Source: Zoogloea sp035335645
GTDB taxonomy: Bacteria > Pseudomonadota > Gammaproteobacteria > Burkholderiales > Rhodocyclaceae
Assembly: GCA_035335645.1 (NCBI GenBank)
Contig: DAOQMM010000004.1
Coordinates: forward strand, 15,388-79,387
Direction: 5' to 3'
Length of the DNA stretch: 64,000 bases
In this document: piece by piece, positions 55,270 through 64,000 of the stretch
How the letters are laid out: each line of letters starts with the position of its first letter
How positions within the stretch are numbered: the first letter of the stretch is position 1
Position numbers and translations under genes: made by a program
Notes under the pieces: model-generated
What the model saw: the letters and a program-made list of their open reading frames with translations, nothing else
Told to the model about the DNA's origin: nothing
Databases searched by the model: none

Positions 55270-56551
55270 CGTCGTCCTCCAGTTCAAGCAGGCGATCTGC
55301 CAGGGTTTCGGGAAGAATTTCCATTGGAATTCGGATCTGTTCACCGCCACTGCGCAGGGGCTTGAGGCTCACCTCGCCCGCTGCGGCTTCGTCGTCACCG
55401 ATCACCACGGCGTAGGTGGCACCGGAGGCATCGGCGCGCTTCATCTGGGACTTGAAACTGCCTCCGCCGCAATGCAGGGTCACCGTGAAGCCCGTCCCAC
55501 GCAGGGCTTCGGCGGCGCGGAAGGCGGCACGCTGGGCCGCTTCGCCGGCATGCACGAGATACACGTCGGGCGTCAGGGGTTCGGGAATGAAACCGCTCTC
55601 CTGCCACAGCACCAGCAGGCGCTCGATGCCCATCGCAAACCCGCAGGCCGGCGCTGGCTTGCCGCCCAGCTGGGCGATCAGCCCGTCGTATCGACCGCCT
55701 GCGCAGATCGTGCCTTGCGCACCCAGGCGGGTCGTGACCCACTCGAACACGGTGCGGTTGTAGTAATCCAGGCCGCGCACCAGCCGATGGTTGATGCGAT
55801 AGGGGATGCCCGCATCCTTGAGCAGGGCCTGCACGCCATCGAAATGGCGCAGGGATTCGTCGCCCAGGAAGTCCATCAGCCTGGGGGCCGCTTCGACGAT
55901 GTCCTGGAGGTCCGGATTTTTGGTATCGAGGATACGCAGCGGGTTGGTATGGAGCCGACGCTGGCCGTCCTCGTCGAGCCGTTCCTTGTAGCCTTCGAGA
56001 TAGGCAATGAGGGCGGCCCGGTGGGCGGCCCGCTCGTCGGCGCTGCCCAGGGAGTTGAGCTCAAGCTTGACGTCTTCGAGGCCCAAATCGTCCCACAGGC
56101 GCGCGCACATGAGAATGTGCTCGGCGTCGATGTCCGGGCCATCGAAGCCCAGCGCCTCGACACCTACCTGATGGAACTGGCGGTAACGCCCCTTCTGGGG
56201 CCGCTCGTGGCGGAACATGGGGCCGTGGTAGTACAGCCGGCGCGGCTGGCCGAAGATCAGACTGTGCTGGATCGCCGCCCGCACACAGGAGGCGGTGCCT
56301 TCGGGGCGCAGGGTCAACTGTTCGCCGTTGAGGGCGTCCACGAAGGAGTACATCTCCTTCTCGACGATGTCAGTGACTTCGCCGATCGCGCGCTTGAACA
56401 GTGGCGTCGGCTCGACGATGGGCATGCGGATGGGACGGTAACCGTAGCTGCGCAGCCAGTCGCGGACGATGTCCTCGAACTGCTCCCAGACTTCGGCATC
56501 GTCGGGCAGGATGTCGTTCATCCCGCGCACGGCCTGGAGGGTCTTGCTCAT
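55256..56551 (-). CDS. hisS: Histidyl-tRNA synthetase
   Basis: The protein has 431 residues. Class II motifs are seen: motif 2 in FRHERPQKGRYRQFHQVGVE and motif 3 near CGFAMGIERL; the histidine-specific RGLDYYNRTVFEW is intact. It charges tRNA-His. It lies 24 bases downstream of ispG and overlaps the yfgM-like gene. Confidence 0.98.
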   Translation of the reverse strand: MSKTLQAVRGMNDILPDDAEVWEQFEDIVRDWLRSYGYRPIRMPIVEPTPLFKRAIGEVTDIVEKEMYSFVDALNGEQLTLRPEGTASCVRAAIQHSLIFGQPRRLYYHGPMFRHERPQKGRYRQFHQVGVEALGFDGPDIDAEHILMCARLWDDLGLEDVKLELNSLGSADERAAHRAALIAYLEGYKERLDEDGQRRLHTNPLRILDTKNPDLQDIVEAAPRLMDFLGDESLRHFDGVQALLKDAGIPYRINHRLVRGLDYYNRTVFEWVTTRLGAQGTICAGGRYDGLIAQLGGKPAPACGFAMGIERLLVLWQESGFIPEPLTPDVYLVHAGEAAQRAAFRAAEALRGTGFTVTLHCGGGSFKSQMKRADASGATYAVVIGDDEAAAGEVSLKPLRSGGEQIRIPMEILPETLADRLLELEDDDGGL

Positions 56552-56575
56552 AAAGTGCAGTCTGCGTCGCGACGG

Positions 56576-57841
56576 TCAGGCCGCCGCGCCTTTCTTGGGA
56601 TAAGTGCGGGCCACGTAACGCTCCACGATGGCCTTGAATTCGCCGGCGATGTTGTCGCCGCGCAGGGTCAGGGTCTTGACCCCGTCCTCGAACACCGGCG
56701 CCGCCGGGCTCTCGCCGGTGCCGGGGAGCGAGATGCCGATGCTGGCGTGCTTGCTTTCGCCGGGGCCATTGACGACGCAGCCCATCACGGCGAGGGTCAT
56801 GTTCTCCACACCGTCGTACTGCTCACGCCAAACGGGCATGTTGTCACGGACGAAGGACTGCACGTCGGAGGCAAGCTCCTGGAACAGGGTGCTGGTGGTA
56901 CGACCGCAGCCCGGACAGGCCGTCACCATCGGCGTGAAGGCACGCAGGCCCATGGTCTGGAGCATCTCCTGGGCGACGATCACCTCCTGCGTGCGGCTGC
57001 CGTTGGGCTCCGGCGTGAGCGACACGCGGATGGTGTCGCCGATGCCTTCCTGGAGCAGCACGGCCATCGCCGCGGTGGACGCCACAATGCCCTTGGAGCC
57101 CATGCCCGCTTCGGTGAGCCCCAGGTGCAGCGGATAGTCGCAGCGGGCCGCAAGATCGCGATACACGGCGATCAGATCCTGCACGCTGCTGACCTTGGCG
57201 GACAACACGATCTTGTCGCCGGCCAGCCCGTACTCCTCGGCCTTGGCCGCGGACTCCAGGGCCGACGTGACCAGCGCCTCGCGCATCACGGCCCCCGCAT
57301 CCCGCGGAACGGCGCGGCGCGCGTTCTCGTCCATGATGCGGGCGAGCACGGACTGGTCCAGGCTGCCCCAGTTCACGCCGATGCGCACCGGCTTGTCGTA
57401 CTGGCACGCCAGCTCGACGATGGCGGCGAACTGGGTGTCGCGCTTGGCGCCCTGCCCCACATTGCCGGGATTGATGCGGAATTTGGCCAGCGCTTCAGCG
57501 CAGGCGGGATGATGGGTGAGCAGCGTGTGGCCGTTGTAGTGGAAATCGCCCACCAGCGGCACGTCCAGATTCATCTGCAGGAGCCGCTCGCGGATCCGCG
57601 GCACGGCCTTGGCGGCCTCGTCGTTGTTGACCGTGATGCGCACCAGTTCGGAGCCCGCCCGCGCCAGCTGGGCGACCTGCATGGCGGTGGCGAAATCGTC
57701 CGCCGTGTCGGTGTTGGTCATGGACTGCACCACCACCGGCGCGTCGGATCCGATGAGGACGCGACCGACCCGGACCTGCCGGGTCGGATGGCGGGCCGCC
57801 GCGCGGCCGGAAAGAAGAAGATCCATCGTGTCCGTACTCAT
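56576..57841 (-). CDS. ispG: 4-hydroxy-3-methylbut-2-enyl-diphosphate synthase (flavodoxin)
   Basis: The protein has 421 residues. The TIM-barrel half begins RVGRVLIGSDAPVVVQSMTNTD and the Fe-S half carries TACPGCGRTT and MGCVVNGPGE, which supply the cluster cysteines. It makes HMBPP from methylerythritol cyclodiphosphate in the MEP isoprenoid pathway. The gene overlaps rodZ by ATGA. The length is longer than E. coli IspG (372) with a middle insert, as in other Betaproteobacteria. Confidence 0.97.
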   Translation of the reverse strand: MSTDTMDLLLSGRAAARHPTRQVRVGRVLIGSDAPVVVQSMTNTDTADDFATAMQVAQLARAGSELVRITVNNDEAAKAVPRIRERLLQMNLDVPLVGDFHYNGHTLLTHHPACAEALAKFRINPGNVGQGAKRDTQFAAIVELACQYDKPVRIGVNWGSLDQSVLARIMDENARRAVPRDAGAVMREALVTSALESAAKAEEYGLAGDKIVLSAKVSSVQDLIAVYRDLAARCDYPLHLGLTEAGMGSKGIVASTAAMAVLLQEGIGDTIRVSLTPEPNGSRTQEVIVAQEMLQTMGLRAFTPMVTACPGCGRTTSTLFQELASDVQSFVRDNMPVWREQYDGVENMTLAVMGCVVNGPGESKHASIGISLPGTGESPAAPVFEDGVKTLTLRGDNIAGEFKAIVERYVARTYPKKGAAA

Positions 57842-58815
57842 TCCAGCTTCAGGCGGGCCACCGTGACCTTGGTGGACGCCGCCAGGTCGACGGGCTTGCC
57901 GTTGCGTTGCAGTTTGACGTAGCGCGCATTGCCCACCACCAGTGTAAAGGGCGCCTGGCCCTCCACACCGAGTCGGCCGCCCGCCTGTCCGAGCTTGGAC
58001 AGGACCGTCTTGCCACGTCCGTCCTTCACCTCAACCCAGGCATCCTGTTCAAAATCGAAATCCAGACGCTCCGACGCACCGTCGCCCACCCTGGCCTCCA
58101 CCGCTGGAGGTGCCTTCGCCTCGGCGGTCCGACTTTCCGTGAGAGGCGCCGCGGAGATCACCGCAGGCGTCGGGACCGCTGGAACCGGAGTCGCAGTGCC
58201 GGCCGTGCCGGCGGGCAGGACCGCGGGCGCAGCAACCGCCGCAGCGCCGTCCACCGGGACCGGCGCGGGAACACCTGCCGCCGCGGACTCGCCGGCGGGC
58301 GGCACGGCCGGGACCGGCGGTTCGACCGGCGTGGCAACAGCCGGCGGTGTCTGCGGCAGACTCGCCATCAGTTCCTCCGCGGGCTTGCGCCGCAGGGAAT
58401 CGTAGTACCAGCCCACCACCACCACGCTGAGCAAGGCCAAGGCCGCAACGACACCGGGCAGCACCGAACGCCGGAACCGCCCCCGCCCGACCTGGGGCAT
58501 GTCGCCCTTGGCATTGGAGACCGGCGTCAGTTCCATCAGCCGGGCATCGTCGGGTGCCTCGAGGGCCGCCAGCAGGGGCTGCGGATCAAGATGCAGCAGG
58601 CGCGCATAGTTGCGCACGAAGCCCTTTGCGAAGGCAAACCCCGGCAGATCCTCAAAGCGGCCCGCCTCGATGGCCTCGATCTGCCGCGGCGTCAGCTTGA
58701 GTGTCGCCGCCACCTCGGCAATCGACAGCCCCTGACGCTCCCGTTCGCCCCGCAGGGTGACGCCGGGCACGGAGGAAGACGCCAGGGACACGGCGTTATC
58801 GACGGAATCGTTCAC
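57838..58815 (-). CDS. rodZ: RodZ-like cell-shape protein (HTH plus DUF4115)
   Basis: The GTG at 58815 overlaps the pilW stop by GTGA; the product has 325 residues. The cytoplasmic HTH domain (residues 20-85; LRGERERQGLSIAEVAATL, FAKGFVRNYARLL) is followed by a membrane segment at 119-138, a long Pro/Ala/Val linker (about 145-240), and a C-terminal DUF4115 domain (QDAWVEVKDGRGKTVLSKL). RodZ links MreB to the membrane in rod cells. The order pilW-rodZ-ispG is conserved. Confidence 0.94.
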   Translation of the reverse strand: MNDSVDNAVSLASSSVPGVTLRGERERQGLSIAEVAATLKLTPRQIEAIEAGRFEDLPGFAFAKGFVRNYARLLHLDPQPLLAALEAPDDARLMELTPVSNAKGDMPQVGRGRFRRSVLPGVVAALALLSVVVVGWYYDSLRRKPAEELMASLPQTPPAVATPVEPPVPAVPPAGESAAAGVPAPVPVDGAAAVAAPAVLPAGTAGTATPVPAVPTPAVISAAPLTESRTAEAKAPPAVEARVGDGASERLDFDFEQDAWVEVKDGRGKTVLSKLGQAGGRLGVEGQAPFTLVVGNARYVKLQRNGKPVDLAASTKVTVARLKLE

Positions 58816-59609
58816 TGATACTGCCCTTGCAAGAAAGCCTGATATTCGGGTGACGCGGGGAAACGGCGCCGCAGTTGCTGGACGAGGGATGCCTCGGCCG
58901 TGCGGTCGCCCAGGCGATGTTCGATGCGGATGGCCAGCCACAGGCTCTCGGGTGTCGGCTCGCCTGCTTCATGCAGATCGACGATGACGCGCTTGGCGCC
59001 CTCGTAGTTGGCCCGCCGGTACTGGATCGCCGCGAGCTGGAACAAGGCCTGGCGGTTCCCGTTGTCGGCTTCCAGCGCGCGGATGAACTGCTGCTCCGCC
59101 GCGCCATCGTCCTTGAGACGCAGATAGCAGAGCCCCATGTTGGTGAAGGCGCGGGTCGGCGTCTGGTAATACGGATTGCGGGCGGCGCCCGCCAGTTGCT
59201 CGATCCCGGCCTTTTCCTTACCCATGGAACACAGGAACCAGCCGTAGCTGTTGGCGATTTCCGGGTCCCCGGGCACAAGGCGCAGCGCGTGCTCGAAATT
59301 GGCCGCGGCGACGTCGTTCTCTTCGAGGAACATATGCACCAGCCCCATGAGCTGGAAGGTCGGCGCGTAGCCCGGATCATAAGCGGCCGCCATCTTGGCT
59401 TCGTCAAGCGCGACGCCGTAGCGGCCGGCCTCGAGATAGGCCTGACCGAGTTCCACATGGACGCGCGCCTTGCGCCGGGCATCGGTGGTGACCGGTGCCT
59501 GGGACTGGGGACGCTGGGCCACGTAACTGCCCGACGGCGCCGGTCCGGCCGGGACGGCGCACCCCCCCAGCAGCGCGACCAGCGCACCGACGCCGAGCAG
59601 CCGCTTCAC
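58812..59609 (-). CDS. pilW: Type IV pilus biogenesis/stability lipoprotein PilW (PilF)
   Basis: The protein has 265 residues. A lipobox LLGGC places the lipid Cys at residue 17. About six TPR units follow (for example ARVHVELGQAYLEAGRYGVALDEA, NPYYQTPTRAFTNMGLCYLRLKD). PilW helps assemble the PilQ secretin in the outer membrane. It is coupled to rlmN (ATGA) and rodZ (GTGA). Confidence 0.94.
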   Translation of the reverse strand: MKRLLGVGALVALLGGCAVPAGPAPSGSYVAQRPQSQAPVTTDARRKARVHVELGQAYLEAGRYGVALDEAKMAAAYDPGYAPTFQLMGLVHMFLEENDVAAANFEHALRLVPGDPEIANSYGWFLCSMGKEKAGIEQLAGAARNPYYQTPTRAFTNMGLCYLRLKDDGAAEQQFIRALEADNGNRQALFQLAAIQYRRANYEGAKRVIVDLHEAGEPTPESLWLAIRIEHRLGDRTAEASLVQQLRRRFPASPEYQAFLQGQYQ

Positions 59610-60709
59610 GGGCGCACCTCGGCGATCGGCACGACCCGTGCGGCGGTCCGCTTCGTCTTGTCCTGCACCTGACCGGCGAGCTGGCCACAGGCTGCGTCTA
59701 CGTCGTCACCCCGGGTCTTGCGGGTGGTGGTGACGATGCCGGCGTCGATGAGGATCTCGGCAAAACGCCGGATACGCGGCGCCGGCGAACGGTCGAAGCC
59801 GGATTGCGGGAACGGATTGAACGGAATCAGGTTGAACTTGCAGGGAACATCCCGCGTCAGGGTGACGAGTTCGCGGGCGTGGGCGTCGGTGTCGTTCACC
59901 CCGTCCAGCATCACGTATTCAAAGGTGATGAAGTCCCGCGGCGCCTTGACCAGATAGCGCTGACAGGCGGCCATCAATTCACGCAGGGGGTATTTCTGAT
60001 TGATCGGCACGAGGCGGTCGCGCAAGGCGTCGTTGGACGCGTGCAGGGACACGGCCAGGGCCGTGGGACAGGCGTCGCGCAGGCGGTCCATGGCCGGCAC
60101 GATGCCGGAGGTGGACACGGTGACGCGCCGCCGGGAAAGTCCGTAGGCGTTGTCGTCGAGCATCAGGCGCAGGGCCGAGACGACATTGTCGAAATTGGCA
60201 AGGGGCTCGCCCATGCCCATCATCACCACATTGCTGATGACCCGCTCGCCGTCGCCGGTGGCACCGAGCAGACGGTTGGCGAGCCACAGCTGGCCGATGA
60301 TTTCCGCCGCAGTGAGGTTACGGTTGAAGCCCTGCTTGCCCGTCGAGCAGAAGGCGCAGTCGAGGGCGCAGCCGGCCTGCGACGAGATGCACAGGGTGCC
60401 GCGATTGGTTTCGGGGATGAACACCGTCTCCACCGCGTTGGCATTGCCCACGTCAAGCAGCCACTTGCGGGTGCCGTCCGTGGAGACGCTGTCGCGCACC
60501 GGCACCGGTGGGGTGATGCAGGCTGTCTCCGCGAGCCTGGCCCGCAGGGACTTGGCCACGTCGGTCATCTGCTCGAAGTCGGTTACGCCGAAGCGATGCA
60601 CCCAGCGGAGCACCTGCTTGGCGCGAAAAGGCTTCTCACCCTGCTGGACGAACCAGTCGGTGAGGGCAGCGGCATCGAAATCGAGAAGATTGACCACGGG
60701 CAGTTCCAT
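59606..60709 (-). CDS. rlmN: Dual-specificity RNA methyltransferase RlmN
   Basis: The protein has 367 residues. The radical-SAM motif is C114-x3-C118-x2-C121 in GCALDCAFCST. A C-terminal cysteine in DDVDAACGQL matches the methyl-carrying Cys of the family. It methylates A2503 of 23S rRNA and A37 of some tRNAs. It lies 45 bases downstream of ndk. Confidence 0.97.
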   Translation of the reverse strand: MELPVVNLLDFDAAALTDWFVQQGEKPFRAKQVLRWVHRFGVTDFEQMTDVAKSLRARLAETACITPPVPVRDSVSTDGTRKWLLDVGNANAVETVFIPETNRGTLCISSQAGCALDCAFCSTGKQGFNRNLTAAEIIGQLWLANRLLGATGDGERVISNVVMMGMGEPLANFDNVVSALRLMLDDNAYGLSRRRVTVSTSGIVPAMDRLRDACPTALAVSLHASNDALRDRLVPINQKYPLRELMAACQRYLVKAPRDFITFEYVMLDGVNDTDAHARELVTLTRDVPCKFNLIPFNPFPQSGFDRSPAPRIRRFAEILIDAGIVTTTRKTRGDDVDAACGQLAGQVQDKTKRTAARVVPIAEVRP

Positions 60710-60754
60710 TCAGTCCGGCAGGCGGCGCAACGCGCACCCGCCGGAAAGAGATCC

Positions 60755-61180
60755 TCAGCGGCTGTAAACGTTCATGCCGGGGAAGAAGAAAGCCACTTCC
60801 ACAGCCGCGGTTTCGGGCGCGTCGGAGCCATGCACGGCGTTGGCATCGATGGACTCGGCGAAGTCGGCGCGGATGGTGCCCGGCGCAGCCTTCTTCGGGT
60901 CGGTGGCACCCATCAATTCACGGTTCTTGGCGATGGCGCCTTCACCTTCCAGCACCTGGATCATGACGGGGCCGGAGGTCATGAAGGACACCAGATCCTT
61001 GAAGAAGGGACGCTCCTTGTGCACGGCGTAGAACTCGCCGGCTTCACGCTCGGACAGGTAGGCCAGCTTGGCGGCAATGATCTTCAGGCCGGCGCCTTCA
61101 AAGCGGGCGTAGATCTGGCCGATCACGTTCTTGGCGACGGCGTCGGGCTTGATGATGGACAGGGTGCGTTCGATGGCCAT
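60755..61180 (-). CDS. ndk: Nucleoside-diphosphate kinase
   Basis: The protein has 141 residues. The catalytic H117 lies in NAVHGSDAPETA, and the start MAIERTLSIIKPDAV is standard. It transfers phosphate between nucleoside di- and triphosphates. A candidate extended -10 box TGCTAGAAT on the minus strand (+ strand ATTCTA at 61241-61246) lies about 60 bases before the start. Confidence 0.98.
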   Translation of the reverse strand: MAIERTLSIIKPDAVAKNVIGQIYARFEGAGLKIIAAKLAYLSEREAGEFYAVHKERPFFKDLVSFMTSGPVMIQVLEGEGAIAKNRELMGATDPKKAAPGTIRADFAESIDANAVHGSDAPETAAVEVAFFFPGMNVYSR

Positions 61181-61240
61181 GGTACGGGGCTCCAGATGAG
61201 TCGAAGAAGTCGGTAAGGGTTAAAAAACCGAAAGCTTGGA

Positions 61241-61249
61241 ATTCTAGCA
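61241..61249 (-). promoter_or_regulatory. Candidate extended -10 promoter of ndk
   Basis: On the minus strand TGC-TAGAAT matches an extended -10 box (five of six for TATAAT, with TG one base before). No convincing -35 lies at 17 bases, which extended -10 promoters tolerate. Confidence 0.45.
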
Positions 61250-61310
61250 GGTACAGGTGCAGATTCGACCATTTTTCGGTCACGCCCAACCGAATGCACA
61301 CGTGATCCAT

Positions 61311-61334
61311 GAAAAACGGGGGCCGAAGCCCCCG
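61311..61334 (-). terminator. Intrinsic terminator after the acyl-CoA dehydrogenase
   Basis: On the minus strand the perfect 7-bp stem CGGGGGC-ttcg-GCCCCCG is followed by TTTTTC (+ strand GAAAAA at 61311-61316). It ends the etfA-permease-dehydrogenase transcript, which stops translation at 61391, about 55 bases earlier. Confidence 0.92.
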
Positions 61335-61390
61335 CACCTGCGTCCTGAAGCCCGCTTGCCAACGCGCCAGAACGGCGCGCCGGCAGCCAC

Positions 61391-63187
61391 TCAGAACTGG
61401 TCCTCTTCCAGCGCCAGCGCGCCGGCCGCGCCATTCACCACCGCGTAAGCCAGACCAGGCGCCTGGGACAGCACGTGGTCGGCGTAGAAGCGGGCCGTGA
61501 CGATCTTGGTCTTGTAGAAGGTGGCATCACCGCTGCCTTCCGCGAGGCGCCGGGCCGACACGAGGGCCGCGCGCCCCATCTGCCAGCCGCCGGTGACGAT
61601 GCCCAGAAGCTTGAGGAAGGGCACGGAACCGACGGAGGCGGCCTTGATGTCCTGACCGAAGGTGGCGAGGATATAGGCGACCGCTTCTTCCACCGCGGTG
61701 ATGCCGGCGGACAGGGACTTGCGGATGGCCGCGAACTCATCGCCGGCCTGCTCGGCGAGCTGGGCTTCGACCTGACGCATCTCGGCCACCACCGCCTTGA
61801 CCGTCTGTCCGCCTTCCTTGGCGATCTTGCGGCCGATCAGGTCGTTGGCCTGGATGGCCGTGGTGCCTTCATAGATCGGCGTGATGCGGGCGTCGCGGAA
61901 GTGCTGGGCCGCGCCGGTCTCCTCGATGAAGCCCATGCCGCCATGCACCTGCACACCCAACGAGGTGAGCTCGACAGAGTTTTCGGTCAGCCAGCCCTTG
62001 ACCACCGGAATCAGCAGATCGACGAAGGCCTGGGCGCGCGCCCGCTCGGCGTCATCCGCGTGGTAATGGGCCTTGTCGGTGGCCGCCCCAACCACGTAGG
62101 CCAGCGCCCGCATCGCCTCGGTGGTGGATTTGATGACCATCAGCATGCGCCGCACATCCGCGTGGTGCAGGATGTTGACCTTGGGGCCCCCGCGCACGCC
62201 GGCGTCGGTGCCCTGGATGCGGTCCTTGGCGTAGCCCAGCGCCTGCTGGTAGGCCCGCTCGGACAGGGCCAGACCTTCCATTCCCACCGCGAAGCGCGCC
62301 TCGTTCATCATGATGAACATGTACTCGAGACCACGGTTGGCCTCACCCACCAGGGTCCCGATGGCACCGCCGTTGTCGCCGAAGGCCAGCACCGCCGTGG
62401 GGCTGCCATGGATGCCCAGCTTGTGCTCGATGGACACGCAGTGCACATCGTTACGGGTGCCGGGCGTTCCATCGGCGTTGAGCAGGAACTTGGGCACCAC
62501 GAACAGGGAAATGCCCTTCACCCCTTCCGGCGCGTCCGGCAGGCGGGCCAGCACCAGGTGGATGATGTTGTCGGTCATGTCGTGCTCGCCGTAGGTGATG
62601 AAGATCTTCTGCCCGAAGATCTTGTAAGTACCATCACCCTGGGGCACGGCGCGGGTACGCACGGCGGCCAGATCGGAACCGGCCTGGGGCTCGGTCAGGT
62701 TCATGGTGCCGGTCCATTCGCCGCTCACCATCTTGGGCAGGTAGGCCGCCTTCTGCTCGTCCGTACCGCGCAGCTTGATGGACTCGATGGCGCCATTGGT
62801 CAGCATCGGGCACAGGGAGAAGGCCATGTTGGCCGATTTCCACATTTCCATCACCGCCGTGGACACCAGCTTGGGCAGACCTTGTCCGCCGAATTCCGGC
62901 TCGCAGGCCAGGGCCGTCCAGCCGGCTTCGGCAAACTGCGTGTAGGCGTCCTTCCAGCCCGGCGAGGTATGCACCACGCCGTTGTCCCAGCGCGGGCCCT
63001 GGGTATCACCAATGCGGTTGAGGGGCGCCAGCACGCCGCCGGCAAACTTGCCCGCTTCCTCCAGGATCGCATCCACCAGATCGGGGGTGGCTTCCTCACA
63101 CCCCGGCAGTGCGGCCACTTCATCCAGACCGGCCAGCTCCTTCATGACGAACTGCATGTCGCGGATCGGTGCGTTGTAGGTGCTCAT
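61391..63187 (-). CDS. Acyl-CoA dehydrogenase (DmdC/FadE-like, C-terminally extended)
   Basis: The protein has 598 residues, longer than ordinary 380-400 residue dehydrogenases. It has the central ACAD core (GTMNLTEPQAGSDLAAVRT, and a GGMGFIEETGAAQHFRDARI segment with the catalytic-region residues) plus a C-terminal domain typical of the DmdC/long-chain group. AGGAGAAAG lies 5 bases before the ATG. It oxidises an acyl-CoA and passes electrons to electron transfer flavoprotein, whose alpha-subunit gene ends just upstream. The substrate is not known; methylthiopropanoyl-CoA is one possibility for the family. Confidence 0.93.
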   Translation of the reverse strand: MSTYNAPIRDMQFVMKELAGLDEVAALPGCEEATPDLVDAILEEAGKFAGGVLAPLNRIGDTQGPRWDNGVVHTSPGWKDAYTQFAEAGWTALACEPEFGGQGLPKLVSTAVMEMWKSANMAFSLCPMLTNGAIESIKLRGTDEQKAAYLPKMVSGEWTGTMNLTEPQAGSDLAAVRTRAVPQGDGTYKIFGQKIFITYGEHDMTDNIIHLVLARLPDAPEGVKGISLFVVPKFLLNADGTPGTRNDVHCVSIEHKLGIHGSPTAVLAFGDNGGAIGTLVGEANRGLEYMFIMMNEARFAVGMEGLALSERAYQQALGYAKDRIQGTDAGVRGGPKVNILHHADVRRMLMVIKSTTEAMRALAYVVGAATDKAHYHADDAERARAQAFVDLLIPVVKGWLTENSVELTSLGVQVHGGMGFIEETGAAQHFRDARITPIYEGTTAIQANDLIGRKIAKEGGQTVKAVVAEMRQVEAQLAEQAGDEFAAIRKSLSAGITAVEEAVAYILATFGQDIKAASVGSVPFLKLLGIVTGGWQMGRAALVSARRLAEGSGDATFYKTKIVTARFYADHVLSQAPGLAYAVVNGAAGALALEEDQF

Positions 63188-63245
63188 GTGTCTTTCTCCT
63201 CGAAATCTTGTTTGTTTTGAGTGGATCGGCCCGGGCTGAAAGGGC

Positions 63246-63911
63246 CTATTTGTTCATCAGATAACTGCGATCATCGAAACTCGCCACCCACTCCGGGCGA
63301 TAGATCACCAGGAGGGTCAGCGCCATCCCCGACAGCCACGCCTCGGAAAAGCCCAGCAGCAGGAAGAAGGGAAGGTATTCCGTCAACAGCACATCCGCCT
63401 CGTAGGCCCCGGCCAGGAACAGGGATGCGGAGGCTAGGGTGCCCTGCGCCAGCACCACGAGGGCCGCACAGAGAAAGGCGTTGACGAAGATGTAAATGAA
63501 GAAATGCTTCGGCAGCACGCGCTCGACCAGGCGAAACGCCAGCGTCGCGAGCGCGACCGGGATGATCACCATCAGCAGCAGATTGATCGGATACGCCGAC
63601 CAGGCAATGCTGCCGTTCAGGGTGATGGCACCCAGCGTCAGCGCCAAGACCAGAAGCGCCAGTTGCGGACCGAAGATCAGGGTCACCGCCATCCCGCCCA
63701 CGAGATGGAGATTGAGCCCCGGCCTGACACCCGCATTGATGCTCCAAAGCAGCGCCAGGATCACCGTGGCGCCCAGCACCGCATTGAGCTGATGCCCATC
63801 CAGCAGGCGCTTCCAGGGCCCGGTACGCACGACCCACAGCCCGACCCCCAATCCACCCAGGATGGCAACGACGTGCCATCCAAGCGGAAAGAGGTCGGCT
63901 GCAAGATTCAT
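63246..63911 (-). CDS. CbiM/NikM-like ECF transporter S-component/permease
   Basis: The protein has 221 residues with six or seven membrane segments (for example VVAILGGLGVGLWVV, LLLMVIIPVALATLAFRLV). The segment GLNLHLVGGMAVTLIFGP resembles the energy-coupling-factor metal permeases. The usual N-terminal MHIPDG nickel/cobalt-binding motif is absent; the start is MNLAADLFPLGWH. No ATPase or CbiQ partner is next to it. It lies between etfA and the acyl-CoA dehydrogenase gene, which is odd for a metal transporter. Confidence 0.75.
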   Translation of the reverse strand: MNLAADLFPLGWHVVAILGGLGVGLWVVRTGPWKRLLDGHQLNAVLGATVILALLWSINAGVRPGLNLHLVGGMAVTLIFGPQLALLVLALTLGAITLNGSIAWSAYPINLLLMVIIPVALATLAFRLVERVLPKHFFIYIFVNAFLCAALVVLAQGTLASASLFLAGAYEADVLLTEYLPFFLLLGFSEAWLSGMALTLLVIYRPEWVASFDDRSYLMNK

Positions 63912-63930
63912 GACGCCCGCGGGGCCCGGA

Positions 63931-64000
63931 TCAGAGGGACGAGGTCAGCTGGGGCACCGCTTCGAACAGATCGGCCACGAGGCCGTAGTCGGCCACCTGG
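63931..64000 (-). CDS. etfA: Electron transfer flavoprotein alpha subunit, C-terminal end (partial)
   Basis: On the minus strand the last residues read QVADYGLVADLFEAVPQLTSSL and stop at TGA (63931-63933). This YGLVADLF ending is the conserved C-terminus of EtfA. The gene continues beyond the window. With EtfB it would accept electrons from the acyl-CoA dehydrogenase at 61391-63187, and the common direction and short gaps (19 and 58 bases) suggest one operon. Confidence 0.85.
   Translation of the reverse strand, partial: QVADYGLVADLFEAVPQLTSSL

Overview
The window is high-GC DNA with short intergenic gaps and many four-base start/stop overlaps. The right half carries the order ndk-rlmN-pilW-rodZ-ispG-hisS-(yfgM-like)-bamB-der-hfq-hflX-hflK-hflC-(DUF2065)-hisZ-purA, typical of Betaproteobacteria. 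The left 38 kb is an exosortase A (XrtA/EpsH)-type exopolysaccharide locus of the kind known from Rhodocyclales such as Dechloromonas, Azospira and Zoogloea. I infer a Rhodocyclales-like betaproteobacterium; the genus cannot be fixed by eye.

Layout. (1) 1-10668, plus strand: glycosyltransferase tail, GNAT-like protein, XrtA-associated acyl-CoA ligase and PLP-dependent decarboxylase, GT2, Wzx-like flippase, an asparagine-synthetase-like protein without the N-terminal Cys, and a membrane-anchored heparinase II/III-like protein. (2) 38276 down to 10854, minus strand: a 27-kb train running Wza-like export lipoprotein, Wzz-like chain-length protein, tyrosine autokinase, outer-membrane protein, ExeA-like ATPase, DUF3473 deacetylase, FemAB-like protein, XrtA, four glycosyltransferases interleaved with two glutamine-dependent amidotransferases, an AlgD-like GDP-mannose dehydrogenase, a membrane transglutaminase-like protein, a CapK/PaaK-like ligase, an O-antigen-ligase-like protein, two further deacetylases, a TPR protein and a secreted lyase-like protein. 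(3) 38469-41356: DUF1302 outer-membrane protein and ABC ATPase, divergent from a LolA-like periplasmic protein. (4) 41371-45374, minus: HugZ-like, rlmB, rnr. (5) 45414-45498, plus: tRNA-Leu(CAG) with a consensus promoter and two downstream terminators. (6) 45673-61180, minus: the housekeeping block above. (7) 61391-64000, minus: etfA end, CbiM-like permease and an acyl-CoA dehydrogenase, closed by a terminator at 61311-61334.

How it works together. The polysaccharide locus has what a Wzx/Wzy-type pathway needs: precursor synthesis (AlgD-like), glycosyltransferases, flippase, ligase/polymerase-like protein, Wzz/kinase control and outer-membrane export. It also has tailoring enzymes (three deacetylases, three amidotransferase-like proteins, GNAT, FemAB, two adenylating ligases, a decarboxylase) and two lyase-like enzymes. 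XrtA sorts PEP-CTERM proteins, but no PEP-CTERM substrate is encoded here. The most interesting inference is a uronic-acid (GDP-mannuronate-derived), possibly amidated polymer made in an exosortase locus. I saw no IS element, prophage or CRISPR array, and no gene-free stretch longer than about 300 bases.
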